DNA of 64,000 nt, taken from the NCBI RefSeq assembly GCF_019112545.1, contig NW_025064895.1, forward strand, positions 426,049 to 490,048, read 5' to 3'. Within the stretch, counting starts at the first letter, position 1, and each line of letters opens with the position of its first letter. The notes beneath the pieces were generated by a model. It worked only from the letters and a program-made list of their open reading frames with translations. It was not told the origin of the DNA and did no database searches. The translations under genes and the position numbers were made by a program. Of the stretch, positions 23,388 through 36,121 are shown in pieces. The stretch is from Guyanagaster necrorhizus (taxonomy: Eukaryota; Basidiomycota; Agaricomycetes; Agaricales; Physalacriaceae).

Positions 23388-25163
23388 GGACAGTCTTTTA
23401 ACATCATGCCTTGTAAGTGTGGATGTATTTATTCCCTAACTCATACGACTGTCCTTGATTTCGATTATCTATGCATTTGTATGCTTAGCAATTGCAATTG
23501 TCTTGATTTTGAATTCGGTTTGAGATACTGAGCGTTCGGCTTAGGTACTAGAAGAACCAGGGTAGTCCCCAGAAGGAAGTCACGCAGCACTTTATAGCAT
23601 CTTGTTTCGTCCCTGTTCGATTTGCCTCTTGCAAGTCTCAAGATCATGTCAAATACTATTCATGAAATTTGAACAAGGGGTCAAATAGTCAGGTAATAGA
23701 CTTGGGAGATTGTGTAGCCTTGAACAATGCTGGAAAGGGTGAAAACATGAAGGGGAAGTAGGAATATGCAGAATCCGAAGACTGATTGTATGATCAAGGA
23801 AGGGTTGAATGGGTGGAGAAACTTCTATGAATCCTGCGCATAGATTGAGGCCAAATATATTTTTGACGCAGAAGGCGCAACTTGTGATGGTTTGCTCGTT
23901 CTCGACATGCATCTGACCAAGCCTCAGGAAACGATCCTCCAGAATGTGGAGAACATACCAGATGGAGAGAAAGCGCCACTATGAATGATGCGAACATCCT
24001 CGTACAATGTAGAAGTATTGGTGGTTTTTGTTACTCGTAGGACCCAATATTTTTCTTGTCATACACTTGTGTACTTGTCGCTGAGTGACTGGTAACAACA
24101 CTTGTTCTTCAGACGTCTCAAAATTTAAATACAAGCCGATTACTGTACTCAGGTGTCCGCGCCACTTGTCTTCGAACTTGTCATTCAACGTGTCATCGCT
24201 AAATGTTTTCTCTTGATGATTTCTGGTGGGACATCCAGGCCATCGTGGTCCTCTGGTAGTGCCGGAGGCTTTCATGCTGCTAGTATTAATAGTGTATATG
24301 GTGTGTGTAGTCAGAAATGTCCTATATTTGCGTTTTGCGCAGCACCCTTGCTCCATTCCACTTTGAGACCTTCTATACCATTCTCACAGGTGGAACTCCC
24401 GTGAACCTGTTAGTCAGTGATAGGACCGGGACAAACAGTTGCCCGTGCAGACGGATTGTTTCCAGAAACGGCCACCTGTCGTCCCCCGGATAGGTGTCGC
24501 TACGCGTACACGATGTCAGAAATACTAATTAGCGAGGATTGAATTTCTTGATTAATGAACTTGGAGAAAAATACCGTGAAATATGAGTTAACCCTTCGTC
24601 TCGCGAATCGCGATGCGATAGCCTCGAATCAATCACAGTATGAAGGACCCGATCAGCAGAAGCATGAACGTAATCGATTCTATCCTTTGTTTTGGGTGTT
24701 GCACATGCGGTCACTGGGAGAACTATCCTCCGCACTGTCGCATGGCTCAAAACTTGTGCACCCCTTACTTATGCGATTCCGCGACATTCACTTGTGCCCG
24801 CCTCAGTGGTGGCAGGCCCACTTATAGTACACTTAGGTATGTGCCATTACTAGGTGGCCCCCAATCCTAATTGAAATTTCTCTATTTAAGGCCATTCTAC
24901 ACGGGGCTGCGGGGTACGGCCATTGAACGATGTGGGGTCATTGGCGTCCCATCAATCGATATCGTTGCATGTGACCGAAATCAGGGACAACTTAACAGAA
25001 CAGAGTCAGGTCAAGTGAGAGGCAACATTCTCCATATGATCTATTCTGTTCCATGTCCTCGCACGTTAGCTTCGACGTGAAAGTCTAGGACTTTTATATT
25101 GCAATTGGCGTGGTTGCCGATAGGCACATCTTTTCAATCGGCTCCGGTGTCAATCAGTGGGCG
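23388..25163. other. Gene-free 1.8-kb stretch upstream of the first transporter
   Basis: Only short frames (under about 125 codons) without motifs on either strand. It holds the MBP1 3' flank and the transporter's upstream region. No repeat borders or RNA gene seen. Confidence 0.4.
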
Positions 25164-25175
25164 TTTATTTAAAAG
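25164..25175 (+). promoter_or_regulatory. TATA-like element of the first MFS transporter
   Basis: TTTATTTAAAAG, about 40 bases before the ATG at 25214. Position and AT run fit a TATA box of an inducible transporter gene. Confidence 0.45.
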
Positions 25176-25213
25176 GTTGCTGATCCATCCTGCTCTTCTA
25201 TCGTTCCCCCAAC

Positions 25214-27876
25214 ATGGATACGACCAAGCCTTCATCTCCTTCGTTGACTAACGAAAAGGAAGCCGGTACGGTGCAGATTGTAGAGAACTCCAATGTGTAC
25301 AATCCGCATATCGACATCAGCGGCGTAGACGAGCGAAAACTCTTGCGGAAGCTTGATATTGCCTTGATACCCTGGCTATCTTTCTTGTACCTTCTAAGCT
25401 TCTTGGATCGCACAAGCATTGGGAAGTGAGTGTGGGTTTGTATTCTGAATACGTCATTCAATTCATTTCCTTTCTCAACTTTAGCGCCAAGGTGTGCCTG
25501 CCCCGTACACTGACATGAAGCCGACTTTTTGTGACTGTTCTGTATACCAGCTCTACAATTTGGAGGATGACTTGCACATATCTGACGACCAGTACCTCAT
25601 AGCGCTGACCATTTTTTTCTTCAGGTGAGATATCCTAAATCAAACTCATCTACTAGTTGCTAATTCTTCTTCAGCTACTCTATTTTCGAGGTGATTTAAA
25701 TACTGTGCTGTGTATTGTGAAACGTTAGCTGATACGGCTTGAGGTTCCCTCGAATGTGTTTTTGAAACGCTTACGCCCGTCCATATGGCTGTCGGCTCTC
25801 ATGTTCCTTTGGGGTATAATGATGGTGAGTTAACACCGGAATGATACTTCTAATGCTGATCAGGCATCAGACCGTCCAAGGCTTAGTGCACAATTACGGT
25901 GGCCTCTTAGGTGATCACACTCTCCTTATCACTCATTCTCATGGACTAATGGGAAGTATAGGGATGCGTTGGATGTTGGGAACATTCGAAGCTGGCTTGT
26001 TTCCTGGTGTCAATTATTACTTATCATGGTACGCAGCTCACGTCCTGTCCAACGAATCTCAACGCGAGCTTCTTAGCTGGTACAAACGGTCCGAGTTTGG
26101 CATCCGGGCTGCCGTGTTCTTCTCCGCCGCAACCGTGTCCGGTGCATTTGGAGGTTTACTAGCGGTAAAGACTTTCTAGATCTATTTTTCCAGCTCGCTC
26201 TCACTCGTATATCAGGCAGCTATATCAAATATGGAGGGAATTGGCGGAAAACCGGCTTGGGCTTGGATCTTGTGAGATACTCTGTCTTTTTCATTGCTTG
26301 ATTTACAAACGTTTTCATTCAGCATCATCCAAGGCCTCGCCACCGTCGTCGCGGGATTCGCCTCGTTTTGGATCATCCAAGACTTCCCCGACACGGCCAA
26401 GTTCCTTTCAGAAGAAGAGAGAACTGTGGTTGTTCGGAGATTGCAAGGAGACGATCAGTTTAGCGCGGCCGGCGAAAAGTTAAGGATGAAATACATCATG
26501 CAGAGCTTACTCGATTGGAAGACGTGGGTTGGGAGTAAGCCATTGTCATGTCCAATCACCTGGAGCTAATTGCATCAAAAATAGTTGTGATTTACATGGG
26601 TTGCGATATGCCACTGTATGCGTTCTCCCTATTTTTACCGACCATCATCAATGAGGCAAGTGTATTTCGACAATTCTCGTGTACCTTTGTCCCTTATCAG
26701 TCGCTATTAGCTTGGTAAGACCCGATGATTATCCGAAGTTCCGTGGAGAAATTCGCGTTAAATTCCTTTATTTAGGTTTCGATGCCACACCAGCAAATCT
26801 GCTGACGGTTCCTGTCTATGTGTGGGCTTGCATCATGACATGTATTGTAGGCTTTTTGGCTGACAGATGGGGTCGACGTGGTTATTTTAATCTGTGAGTA
26901 AAAATTATCTGCATCATCCACGACTCCCTGCCCTAATTATGTTTATTCCACAAAGTGTGCTCCTTTCTCTTGGTACGCCACTTTACATCGTGATCAAGTC
27001 TTTCGCCCTCAGTACTATATAACTTAGGGGCTGCGGGTTACATCATTCTCATCGCTTCGAGAAGCGCCGCACTATCATACTTCGCTGTATATCTTGCGAC
27101 CTGGTCAGTCTACTTTTGGAAATGCCCCCCTCATCGCTGAACCTATCTCGTAAAGTGGTATCTATCCCATCATCCGTGAGTACTGACGAGCTCGATCGGT
27201 TTGTCTCTCACCACTGCCTGCTTGAACTTTCCAGCGAACACCGTGTAAGTTTCCCGGGTCTTTCTTGGCGCAGTCCGGCTCAAAAATATACCAGTGCTTG
27301 GATGTCCAACAACGTGGAAGGTTCCTACAAACGCAGTGTTTCTTTGGCGATGGTGATCAGCTTGTACGTCAAGATGTTCCCAGGATTTACTAGACATTCA
27401 CTCTTTCAAGTGGAAACATAAACGGCGCAGTCAGCTCTAATGTGGTATGTGCAACTGTTCCCTCGTAAAGTCTGTTCACACGATCTGACTAAGTGAGGGC
27501 AGTACCGAGCCAAAGATAAACCCCGGTACATCCTTGGTACGTGCTCTCGCACACGCGTCATGAAGCTTTACTAAATATATCGATCTATCTGCACAGGACA
27601 TGGTATGAATAACCATAACTCATCTCTTTGTTTGAACAAATACTCAAAAGAAACTTAGGTCTTGTACTTATGTACATTGGCCTTGGCATTATCTTTTCCA
27701 TGATCTATCTGTTCTTTGCGAACAGAGAGAACAAGAAACGAGAGAGAGGGGAGAGGGACGAACTCATCGGTGATGAAGACGTACAAGGAGATGAAAGCAA
27801 CGGTCGGTTCGTTACAGTCGAAGCAGCCAAGAGGGAGAAAGGCGATGCGTGGAGTGGATATAGGTACATCCTATAA
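25214..27876 (+). CDS. MFS anion:cation symporter, allantoate permease (Dal5/Tna1) family
   Basis: Plasma-membrane carrier of a family whose members take up small organic anions such as allantoate, nicotinate or vitamin precursors; the substrate here is unknown. The N-terminal tail ends with the family signature VDERKLLRKLDIALIPWL, followed by helix 1 (FLYLLSFLDRTSIGNAKL). Next come RPSIWLSALMFLWGIMM, the long MRWMLGTFEAGLFPGVNYYL segment, WYKRSEFGIRAAVFFSA, WIIQDFPDTAKFLSEEE, and ADRWGRRGYFN, the second-half loop motif. The end is a charged cytosolic tail (NRENKKRERGERDEL) and GYRYIL. A dozen or so short introns; all exon joins I checked keep the frame, so the gene looks intact. It faces ERG4 tail to tail and has an inverted paralog at 30212-32868. 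Confidence 0.92.
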
Positions 27877-28020
27877 ACATCAGTATGTAGATGTATAATA
27901 AACGCGTTTCATGAAGAACGGTAACGGTGAACCTTAGTCTGGTATGTGACGTACGTCAATCGTAAAGCGCATGCTGCAATTTACTAAGAGCCAGTCATGG
28001 TATGTTTCCTGGAGATGTAT

Positions 28021-29965
28021 CTAATAGATGCCTGGAATAAATTTGTACTTGACGATAGAGCAGTATCTCTCCCAGTCTTTTCCATATTTGATAGAACACC
28101 TACAAACCTGTCAAACCTGGATGAATGAAATGATCGAAAAACATACCGTTCAAAGTCACGGCTGCAGCGATGCATCAGAACGGTGATGAAAAACACCGAG
28201 TAGAAGTAAGGGATAGGCGTAGCCATGCCGATGACAGCTCCCCAAGTGAAGCTCATCGTCCAGTCTGCTACGTAGTTCTGCAACAAAATCAGAACGAGCA
28301 ATACATACGATCGCTATACGAACAGGTTTTCGTGAGTATGCCCACCATCCGCTGGTGAGAAGTCGGTTTCTAGAGACAACATCAGTCTCCATGAGACAAC
28401 TAAGTCTCATCGGTGAACCCACCCGTGCGCAGTCTGGATGTAGGTAGGGTTCTTAACGGTATTCCAGGGAAGCTGAGGGAATGATGTGCGGAATTTGGTA
28501 ATTCCTTGCGTCTGCATCTTGAAATGGCTCTTTTGAGCCATAGCAGTATCCCAGCTGGTTGAATGTGAGTGACGCAAGAAAGAGTCAATGATATGGAAAA
28601 ACGCACATATAATAGGCTGTCAAAAGCGTGGTGAACAAGACAACGTAGGTGGGTGTCGAAAATTTGTATTTTGATGGATCATGAGAGGCCATGTACACGA
28701 CGGAGTAAACATAAGACTGATGGTGATCAGAAAACACGCAATAGGAATGTAGAATCGACTCACAAAAGGGACACCAGCCAAGTTCCAGAAGATGACCATA
28801 AAGCCCCATCTGCACCATCATATTAGCTGAGAATGGCTAGGTATAAACTCTTACTTCTCGTGATACATATCCCAGGTCTGGGGGATACATTCTTCGCCTT
28901 TCGCACTGAAGATAGTCAGCGATAGACTGTGATTGTGGACTGTCGCCACCTACCAGGCATTCACGTAGAGCCACGTTGCAAGGGTCATGAATGCCATGTT
29001 CTGTTTGACCGATGAGTCCACGGGGTTTTCTATCGATAAAAAAATATTAAAACATCTTACCGGAGTAACAACGCCATACTTCTCATATTGCTGGCAGCAA
29101 CCCGATACCGCCAAGAAAAACACGATGACCCAAGGAATACGAACTTCTGCCCACATCTTCAAATCAACAGGACCGATCCGAGGGTTCAGTGACGCGCCCA
29201 TGAAAACATCATAAATGAAGCTGCCGGACATCCGTATTTGAGTGCCAGTAGCAACGGCGATGAAGTACATCCCGAACGACACGCCGAAACCCCAGATCAT
29301 AGCAACGCTCATGAGATGCCCGTAGTTGTCAATGATTTCAGTCAGACGGAAAGTGCCGGTGTAATGAAGCATGGCAGCAGTCACCATGGTCGCATAGAGC
29401 GAGTAAATTGCGTTGCAATGGTAAATGAGTGTCTTGTAGCCCAATGAAGGAACGGGAAGCCCGTTCTGCTGGAAACCAGGCATAATCCAAGCCAAGAAGA
29501 GCTGGAAAAATATGTTTGCGGAATAGACTTTCCACGCATAAGCATTGGGGCTTGCATCCTGTACAAAATGTAAGTCAGCTCCAGAAATAGACATGGAGCT
29601 GGCGCACAGTGCAAATATGATCCCACATTCTGAACAGGAAAGGCTTGACATCCTCAAACGACGTGGGGTGAACAAGCTTTCCGTCGTAGAACCATAGGCA
29701 AATCCAGAGATAATACATGAGCAAGGGAAAACCAGTCATGATGGCCGTGACACCTAGTGGACCACCGAACTCATAACTGCACTCGAGAGACCAGTAAGTA
29801 CGCTGAGGACATCGGAAGAAATGGATCTACGCACGTCCCATGCTGGTCAAGCCTCTGATCAATTTTCTTCCCCTCGTCGGAGACTTTGATGATACCATCC
29901 ACAGCCGTTGGCGTAACGTTGGAGGTATTCTGTTGTCGCAAAGTTCCCTTCCCGTCTGCAACCAT
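28021..29965 (-). CDS. ERG4: Delta(24(24(1)))-sterol C-24(28) reductase
   Basis: Last enzyme of ergosterol synthesis: NADPH-dependent reduction of the C24(28) double bond in the ER membrane. The start MVADGKGTLRQQNT at 29965 is followed by a short soluble tail and membrane helices. Recognisable blocks are WICLWFYDGKLVHPTSFEDV, YAWKVYSANIFFQLFLAWI, GLPVPSLGYKTLIYHCNAIY, RMSGSFIYDVFMGASLNPR, VDLKMWAEVRIPW, VVYMASHDPSKYKF, LLTSGWWAYSRKPNYVADW and MHRCSRDFERC, with the end YKFIPGIY. LLxSGWWGxxRxxNY-type and HRxxRDxxRC-type blocks are hallmarks of the sterol reductase family. About nine exons. Convergent with the first transporter (about 145 bases) and downstream of the second. Confidence 0.94.
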
Positions 29966-30211
29966 TGAGGGAAGCAAATTAAACAAAATTCTGGCAAATT
30001 TATCGAACGATTCCGGAGAGGACTTTGGTCAACAAGTACAAATAAATGATCGAGTTTAGCGCGTCACGAATTGACCGGAATCAGTAAGTCCAATGAGTTA
30101 CGTATATAAAAGTGATGCCTTATTTAATATTAAGCGACGATATTTGTTGCTCAAACCTTGCTCGAAAATAACCATTCTCTTATCAATCCAGTGAGGTCAA
30201 ATCTTTCACGC

Positions 30212-32868
30212 TCATAAAGTGTACCTATATCCACTCCATTGATCGCCTTTCTCCATTTTCGCATCAGCGAGGGTAGCAAATCGACCATTTTTCTCGTTTC
30301 CCGTCATGCTACTATCGCCAATTATCTCGTCCCTCTCACCTCTCTCGCGTTTCTTGTTCTCTCTGTCTAAGAGAAATAGACAGGCAATCGAGGATATCAT
30401 CCCGAGGCTAATGTACATGAGCACCATACCTAATGTACCTCTCAGTTGACTATGCCACATTGAAAGTGATATAACGATACGCACCGTGTCCTGTAAGATG
30501 GAACACCGAGTTTTTGTCAGTGCTTCATGAACGGTTTGATAAAGTATTTACCAAGTGTATACCATGGTTTATCACTGGCGCGGTACTATGGAAATCGATT
30601 GATGGAATGATTAACCTGTCAGTACTCTTGACCGCACGACAATGGTACATACCACGTTTGAACTGACGGCGCCATTGAGATTCCCGCTGATAATTTTTAG
30701 TCCAGTTGACACGCACCTGGATGAAAGAACGTACAAGCTAATTAGCATACCCAGAGTAACACCTCGCTTATATGTCCCCTCGATATTATTAGAAAACCAA
30801 GCACTGTTCTCATGAGCTCTACCTCTGAATGATATTATAAAGGGCGAGGGACTCACACCGTGTTCGCTAGAAAGTAAGAGGAGTTTATGGGAAAACGGAG
30901 CATGATGTGACAACACTTACGAACAACAGGGAAAATCCCACTTTTAAGCCGAAGTGAGGCCATTACAACACCATCCTGAGAGGAAGACTTACCAGGTTGC
31001 AAGATATGCGGCAAAGTATGATAAAGGGCCACTTCTCGAGGCAATAAGAATGATGTATCCCGCAGCACCTATAACAACCATTGAGTACCATGTTTGGCCA
31101 TATAATGCAAAGGGGCATACCAAGGGAAAAGAACACCCTTCGAATCCAATCATGAGTTATGAGTAAGGCGAAATCTGAAAATAATAGATCACGCTTACAT
31201 ATTGAGATAACCACGTCGGCCCCATCTGTCACCGAAGAATCCAACAACGCATGTTACGAGGCAAGCGAACACATAAATAGGAACAGTCAGCAGATTAGCC
31301 CGTGTGGCTGTATAACCTGAAAAATCAGAGAGAAATGATGATTTACTAAACGTGACGACCAGCGGTTATTCTCACCTAGCTAGATACGAGCAACCCGTAA
31401 GCTGTCAAAATTTCATCTGACAAGACACGACATACTTACCTCATTAATGATGGAGGGTAAAAACAACGAGAACGCATACAATGGCATAGCACTCCCGGCG
31501 AAAATCATCACTATGGTAGATCGTTGATGAGTCGACGCCCCATTGTCAGGACTATGACTCACTCCCGAACCAAGTCTTCCAATCAAGTAGGCTCTGCTTT
31601 ATGTATTTTAACTTGAATTTCTCGCCAGTTGCACTGAATTGACTGTCTGCTTGCAATCTCCGAACAACTACGGTCCTCTCTGCTTCAGAGAGAAACTTGG
31701 CCGTGTCAGGAAAGTCTTGAATGATCCAAAAGGAAGCAAGTGCTGCAACGACTGTGAGAACGCCCTCGAGGATACTGATAAACGGGATTAGCTGAGTTCA
31801 CAGGTACAGAATAAGGTAGCTCACAAGATCCAAGCCCAAGCGGGCTTTCCGCCGACTCCATCCATGTTTGATATGGCAGCCTAATAGTGGAGTGAATTTC
31901 TATTTGGAAAGAAGACCTCGCCACCTCTTACCGCCAGCAAGCCTCCAAATGCTCCAGACACGGTAGCAGCAGAGAAGAACACAGCCGCCCGCAGTCCAAA
32001 TTCGGTTCGTTTATACCAGCTTGAAGGAGGCCATGAAGATCTGCTGAGAACCGCTCAAAGCTACTCACCATGACAAGTAGAAATTGACGCCTGGGTATAG
32101 GCAAGCCTCAAACATTCCTAACATCCATCGCATACCTGTTTCCAAGTTAGGTAAAAGCAATGAAGTTGAGATAAATGATGGTGTTACCCAAAAGACCACC
32201 GAAGTTGTGCACTAAGCCTTGGACGGTCTGATACTTTGAGCATTACATCTTGCAGAATATAAACGGCGCACCATCATTATACCCCAAAGTAACATGAGAG
32301 ATGACAACCACAAAGATGGGCGGAAGCGTTTGAGAAACACGTTCGAAGGGACCTTTCAAAATTCGTTAGTACATACAGACGTTGAGAAAGTCACACGATC
32401 TGTTGGCACCTCAAATAAAGCATAGCTTAAAAGGAGTTAGTAACGCCTAGTAGTCATTCCTATAAAACGAAATACCTAAAGAAAAAAACTGTCAAAGCAA
32501 GCAGGTACTGCTTGTCCGTAATTTGCAAGTCGGCTTCCAGATGATAGAGCTGAAATAACGAGAGTTATGTCGATAAGTTGTTGTCAATAGAGCGTACACA
32601 GACCTTGGCGCTATGCGATGCAGTTGAGTAAGACGGCGGAAAGCAAACATTGCAGTTGAACGTACTTTCCAATACTCGTACGATCTAAAAAGCTGAGCAG
32701 GTACAAAAAAGACAGCCAAGGTACCAGAGCAATGTCAATCTTCCGCAAGAGCTTTCTTTCATCTACACCGCTGACATCGACATGACAATTATACAAGTTA
32801 CTTCCATCAAAGGATCCGGATGTCTTGGAAGTAAGTGAGGACCCGACAGTATCCATGAGGGATGGCAT
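30212..32868 (-). CDS. Second MFS allantoate-permease-family transporter, inverted paralog
   Basis: Same family and exon plan as the carrier at 25214-27876, on the opposite strand. It has VDERKLLRKIDIALVPWL, LLSFLDRTSIG, MRWMLGMFEACLYPGVNFYL, RTEFGLRAAVFFSAATVSG, WIIQDFPDTAKFLSEAE, GDRWGRRGYLN, and a tail DRENKKRERGERDEI ending GYRYTL. The N-terminal tail and linker have diverged more than the helices. Intron sites match where I compared them, for example after the NFYLS codons and after the asparagine-threonine-valine codons late in the gene. All checked joins are in frame. ATGs at 32868 and 32856 are both possible; the second aligns with the paralog's start (MDT). A TATA-like run lies at 32891-32900. 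Confidence 0.9.
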
Positions 32869-32890
32869 GAGTGTAGAAGTGGCTTGGAAG

Positions 32891-32900
32891 GCTTTTAAGC
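32891..32900 (-). promoter_or_regulatory. TATA-like element of the second MFS transporter
   Basis: GCTTAAAAGC on the minus strand, about 25-35 bases before the two candidate start codons, as with the paralog. It argues against using the more distant in-frame start codons. Confidence 0.35.
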
Positions 32901-33269
32901 GTTTGAAAATGATCTCGTTGAGATCCAGGATTAATACCGGCTCCGAATATCTATTGAACACGGCGCCAGAATTGACAGGTTGCGCGCACACTTACTCGAT
33001 ATAGGTAACCACTTGAAAACATACGGTAAATTAGGCATCGAATGGAGCTGTCAAAGTCAGGGAATAGAATGGATCTGGCAACGCCGTAATGGTTATCTAC
33101 CTAGATATTTAAGATGCTGTGAGTAATATTTTCATCCGAGTATCATTGCTGGAAGCATTCACAGTGCCGAACTCACAGCTCGATCACCAATTTAACTGTC
33201 TCGTAGAAGCAACACAGGCCGCTGCTCGTTGTATCAGGCAGCTCGAAAATTCTGGATAAGAAAGAGCAG

Positions 33270-35582
33270 TTAATTCGTAGGCATCTTCAAACATGTCGTC
33301 CTAAGTCCATCTCCACTCCACTGTGCAACTTCAACAAGGAGGTCTCTTTTTTTATCCGCTCCAGTAGCAGACCGCAGCTCGTACAGTGTAGCTGAAACAC
33401 AATACTTAGAGCCAGTCAATACCAGACCATCCATTTACGTACATAGGTTAAAAAGAAAAGGTTCTGCAACCACAACACTCGATGGAGATGTCTTCAAAGC
33501 CTTTTCCAGCATCTCGATACCCTGGTGGCACGCGTCAATCATGACAGAGATAAAAAGGCTAACATGTACCTCTTTGAGCTTTCCTCGTCCCAAAAGCGTA
33601 ACCGCCAAATTATTCACCACCTTAGGCATAATCAATCAATGCTTATAAGTCGTTAGAGAGATCAAATGCACTAACTGCGTAATCCTCGGCGTCCTTTTCC
33701 AAAATCCTTCTTAATAGTTCGCTGGCTCGCTCCCACTGACCATGCGCTGACGCCAACAAAGCCGCATTCATGTCCTTCGCTGATGGGTCTACAGACGGGT
33801 CCATTGCAACGATAGCAAAATGCTTTGTAGCCATATCAATTTGTCCCGCCTGCAAATAAATCCTGGCAATAGTGGAACGGAGGGCAGAAGACGCCGTGGT
33901 GTTCTGATCACACAGGGGATCCAGCAGCTTCGTCGCCGCACCAAAGCCCTACACCTATTAAATCAGAGGAGATAAATGTTGCAGGAGATACACAAACATT
34001 CATTTCCATCAATTGGGACGCCATAATTAAGGCCAATCTCGCTCCACGCTCTTTCCACATCGTCACGGACGTTGGGTCGTTCTTCGACGTGCGTGATTTT
34101 GACCGGCATGTGCTGAGGAGCGAGCCCAACACATCGAGATACCCAATATGATCGCCCGCCCAGTATTTTAGACGTGCATGCATGACTTCTAGCTCGAATG
34201 GAAGAATTCGCTCAAAGACCCATTCCCGTGCTGAAGGTGGCGCAATGCCGTTCAAGACGGAAAATAGATTGGTACACTCCGCTGACGTTTGGTTGAAAAG
34301 GCGGAGACGAGCTAGACACGCCAAACGTAAATACCAAAGCTAGAGAAACGCGGTGTTTAGAATTAGATAGTAAATACAACACAAGCGACATACACCCAAA
34401 ATCGAGGTCAAGTCTTCTGGGTCTGAGGTAACGAGTCTATCGCGAGCCATTCTCGCAAGCGCCCTCCAGCTGTTGGTCATCTATGCAACGTTAAATTCAA
34501 CTTCGCACAGGCTCTTAAAACTTAGAAGCTTACGACGAGGGTATGGAAATTGGCGTGCTGCCACTCGCCAGTCGAATCTCGAAAGGGGCGCTTATCAGGT
34601 GGATAAATATATTTGGTGAGAAGAGTAGTCAAAGGATCAGTCTAGTACGTGTCATATATGTCAACCCTTTGAAAAGCCACCACGTCAATGTGTATAAAAG
34701 AGGGCGGCGCACATTCGGGATGGGTAGGAACATCGTAGGTAGCACGAGTCCCGGTAGATACAAGTCCGGTGCTTCCTCTTCATCTGCGTCGGTGTCTACT
34801 TCTGCAGGCGGGGGCGGTGGCACGTCCTTGTGAATGTTCAAGGAAGGCGAAGCCAGTGAAGCGGCAAGAGGGATTTCCTCAGCGGGTGCCATACTTTGCC
34901 GCGAGCTAGAGAGCTGCGGCGATGGGTCGTCGGAGACGCGGCCGCTATCGCTCTTGTCATCGTCATCGTCGATGAGAAAAGGGTCCGGAACGTCCGGGTG
35001 GTTGTACACCGATGTGAACAGAGAAGACGATGATCCAACTTCGTCGGCAGTCTTGAGGTTCTCATCTGATTGCTTCTCAGCAGTCTCAACGTTACCCTGA
35101 TTCCTCCCTTCCTTCTGCTCGTCATATTCATCAACTGTAGCATCAACAGGAACCTCCTCAATCAGAGGTGCTGCTGGCGCATCATGCCGTCCTTTGCTCT
35201 CACCTTCAGTCGTCTGCGACTGAACTACATCGCTCGACATGCCCGACAACGAGGAAATTGTAGTATAGGAATGATGACTGACCCGGTCGATAGCCCCGAT
35301 ATTCAGACACCCGAGTGAATCGCTACCGTATACCTTTGCGTTGGAGTAAGGGAAGGAATGGAGAGATTCAGCGTATTCGGGAAGGGTGGAGTTTAAAGGA
35401 AGAGTGGCAATGTTTGGTTTCGGGGACGTCGACATACTGGGACTAGGGATTACGTGAGCCGAAGACGAACCCCAGCGCCGTATCCGCTGAACTCCCCTCT
35501 TCATCTTCTGTGCCATGTTCTTTAATGGCGAACGGCGGGAGCTCTTGGCGCTGGGTTCCTCAATGTGAGAGATGGAGAGCAT
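33270..35582 (-). CDS. TRAPPC12: TPR protein related to TRAPP subunit 12 (TRAPPC12)
   Basis: Likely subunit of a TRAPP complex that activates Rab GTPases in ER-Golgi traffic and autophagy. The N-terminal 230 or so residues are Ser/Pro-rich, acidic and probably disordered (MLSISHIEEPSAKSSRRSP). The conserved part starts LYLPGLVLPTMFLPIPN, continues after an intron as TDPLTTLLTKYIYPPDKRPF, then RDSTGEWQHANFHTLV, all typical of the family. TPR helices follow: NSWRALARMARDRL, LKYWAGDHIGYLDVLGSLLS, QIDMATKHFAIVAMDPS and QWERASELLRRILEKDAEDY. The last exon ends WSGDGLRTTCLKMP, with the stop at 33270. About ten exons. TRAPPC12 is the best fit; no search was run to exclude another TPR family. Confidence 0.82.
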
Positions 35583-36121
35583 AATGCGACTTGATAATAG
35601 TATTGCGGCTGTTTCTTGGGCGTCCTCGAAACTGCTTTTTTAAATATTTTTCGGCACCTCTCGGGGCTCCAAGAACAATGGATCTAATCGAAATGAGACC
35701 GAGAATAATGGTCAGTAGATCAGTAGTGATAGGATAATTTCGGAGTCCGCAGGCGTAGATTCCGGCTAGATTTCTCCAGGTTGCATCGTCAATTCATCAA
35801 TGATGCGGTGCGGGGCCGTCTGCAGGACCTGGATCATATCCAAATCTTACCCTGATACTGCCAGTTACTACAATGCATACAAATAGTCTCCCAGGTTTCC
35901 GTTGCTTCTGTATTGCCGCAGCGGAAAGCGCGTCTGTGATGCCATCTGAATAATTATGATGGTCCTAGATTATATTCCATATGAAAGTGCGACAATGAAT
36001 GGACATGATAAGATCTCTGGTTGTGAATACAGAATAGCTGAATGACTGATATCTTCCAATGCTCTACTTGTTTGTTCCGAAAATGATGCAGTGCGCCGGT
36101 CCCAAAACTCCACTAGGCCTG

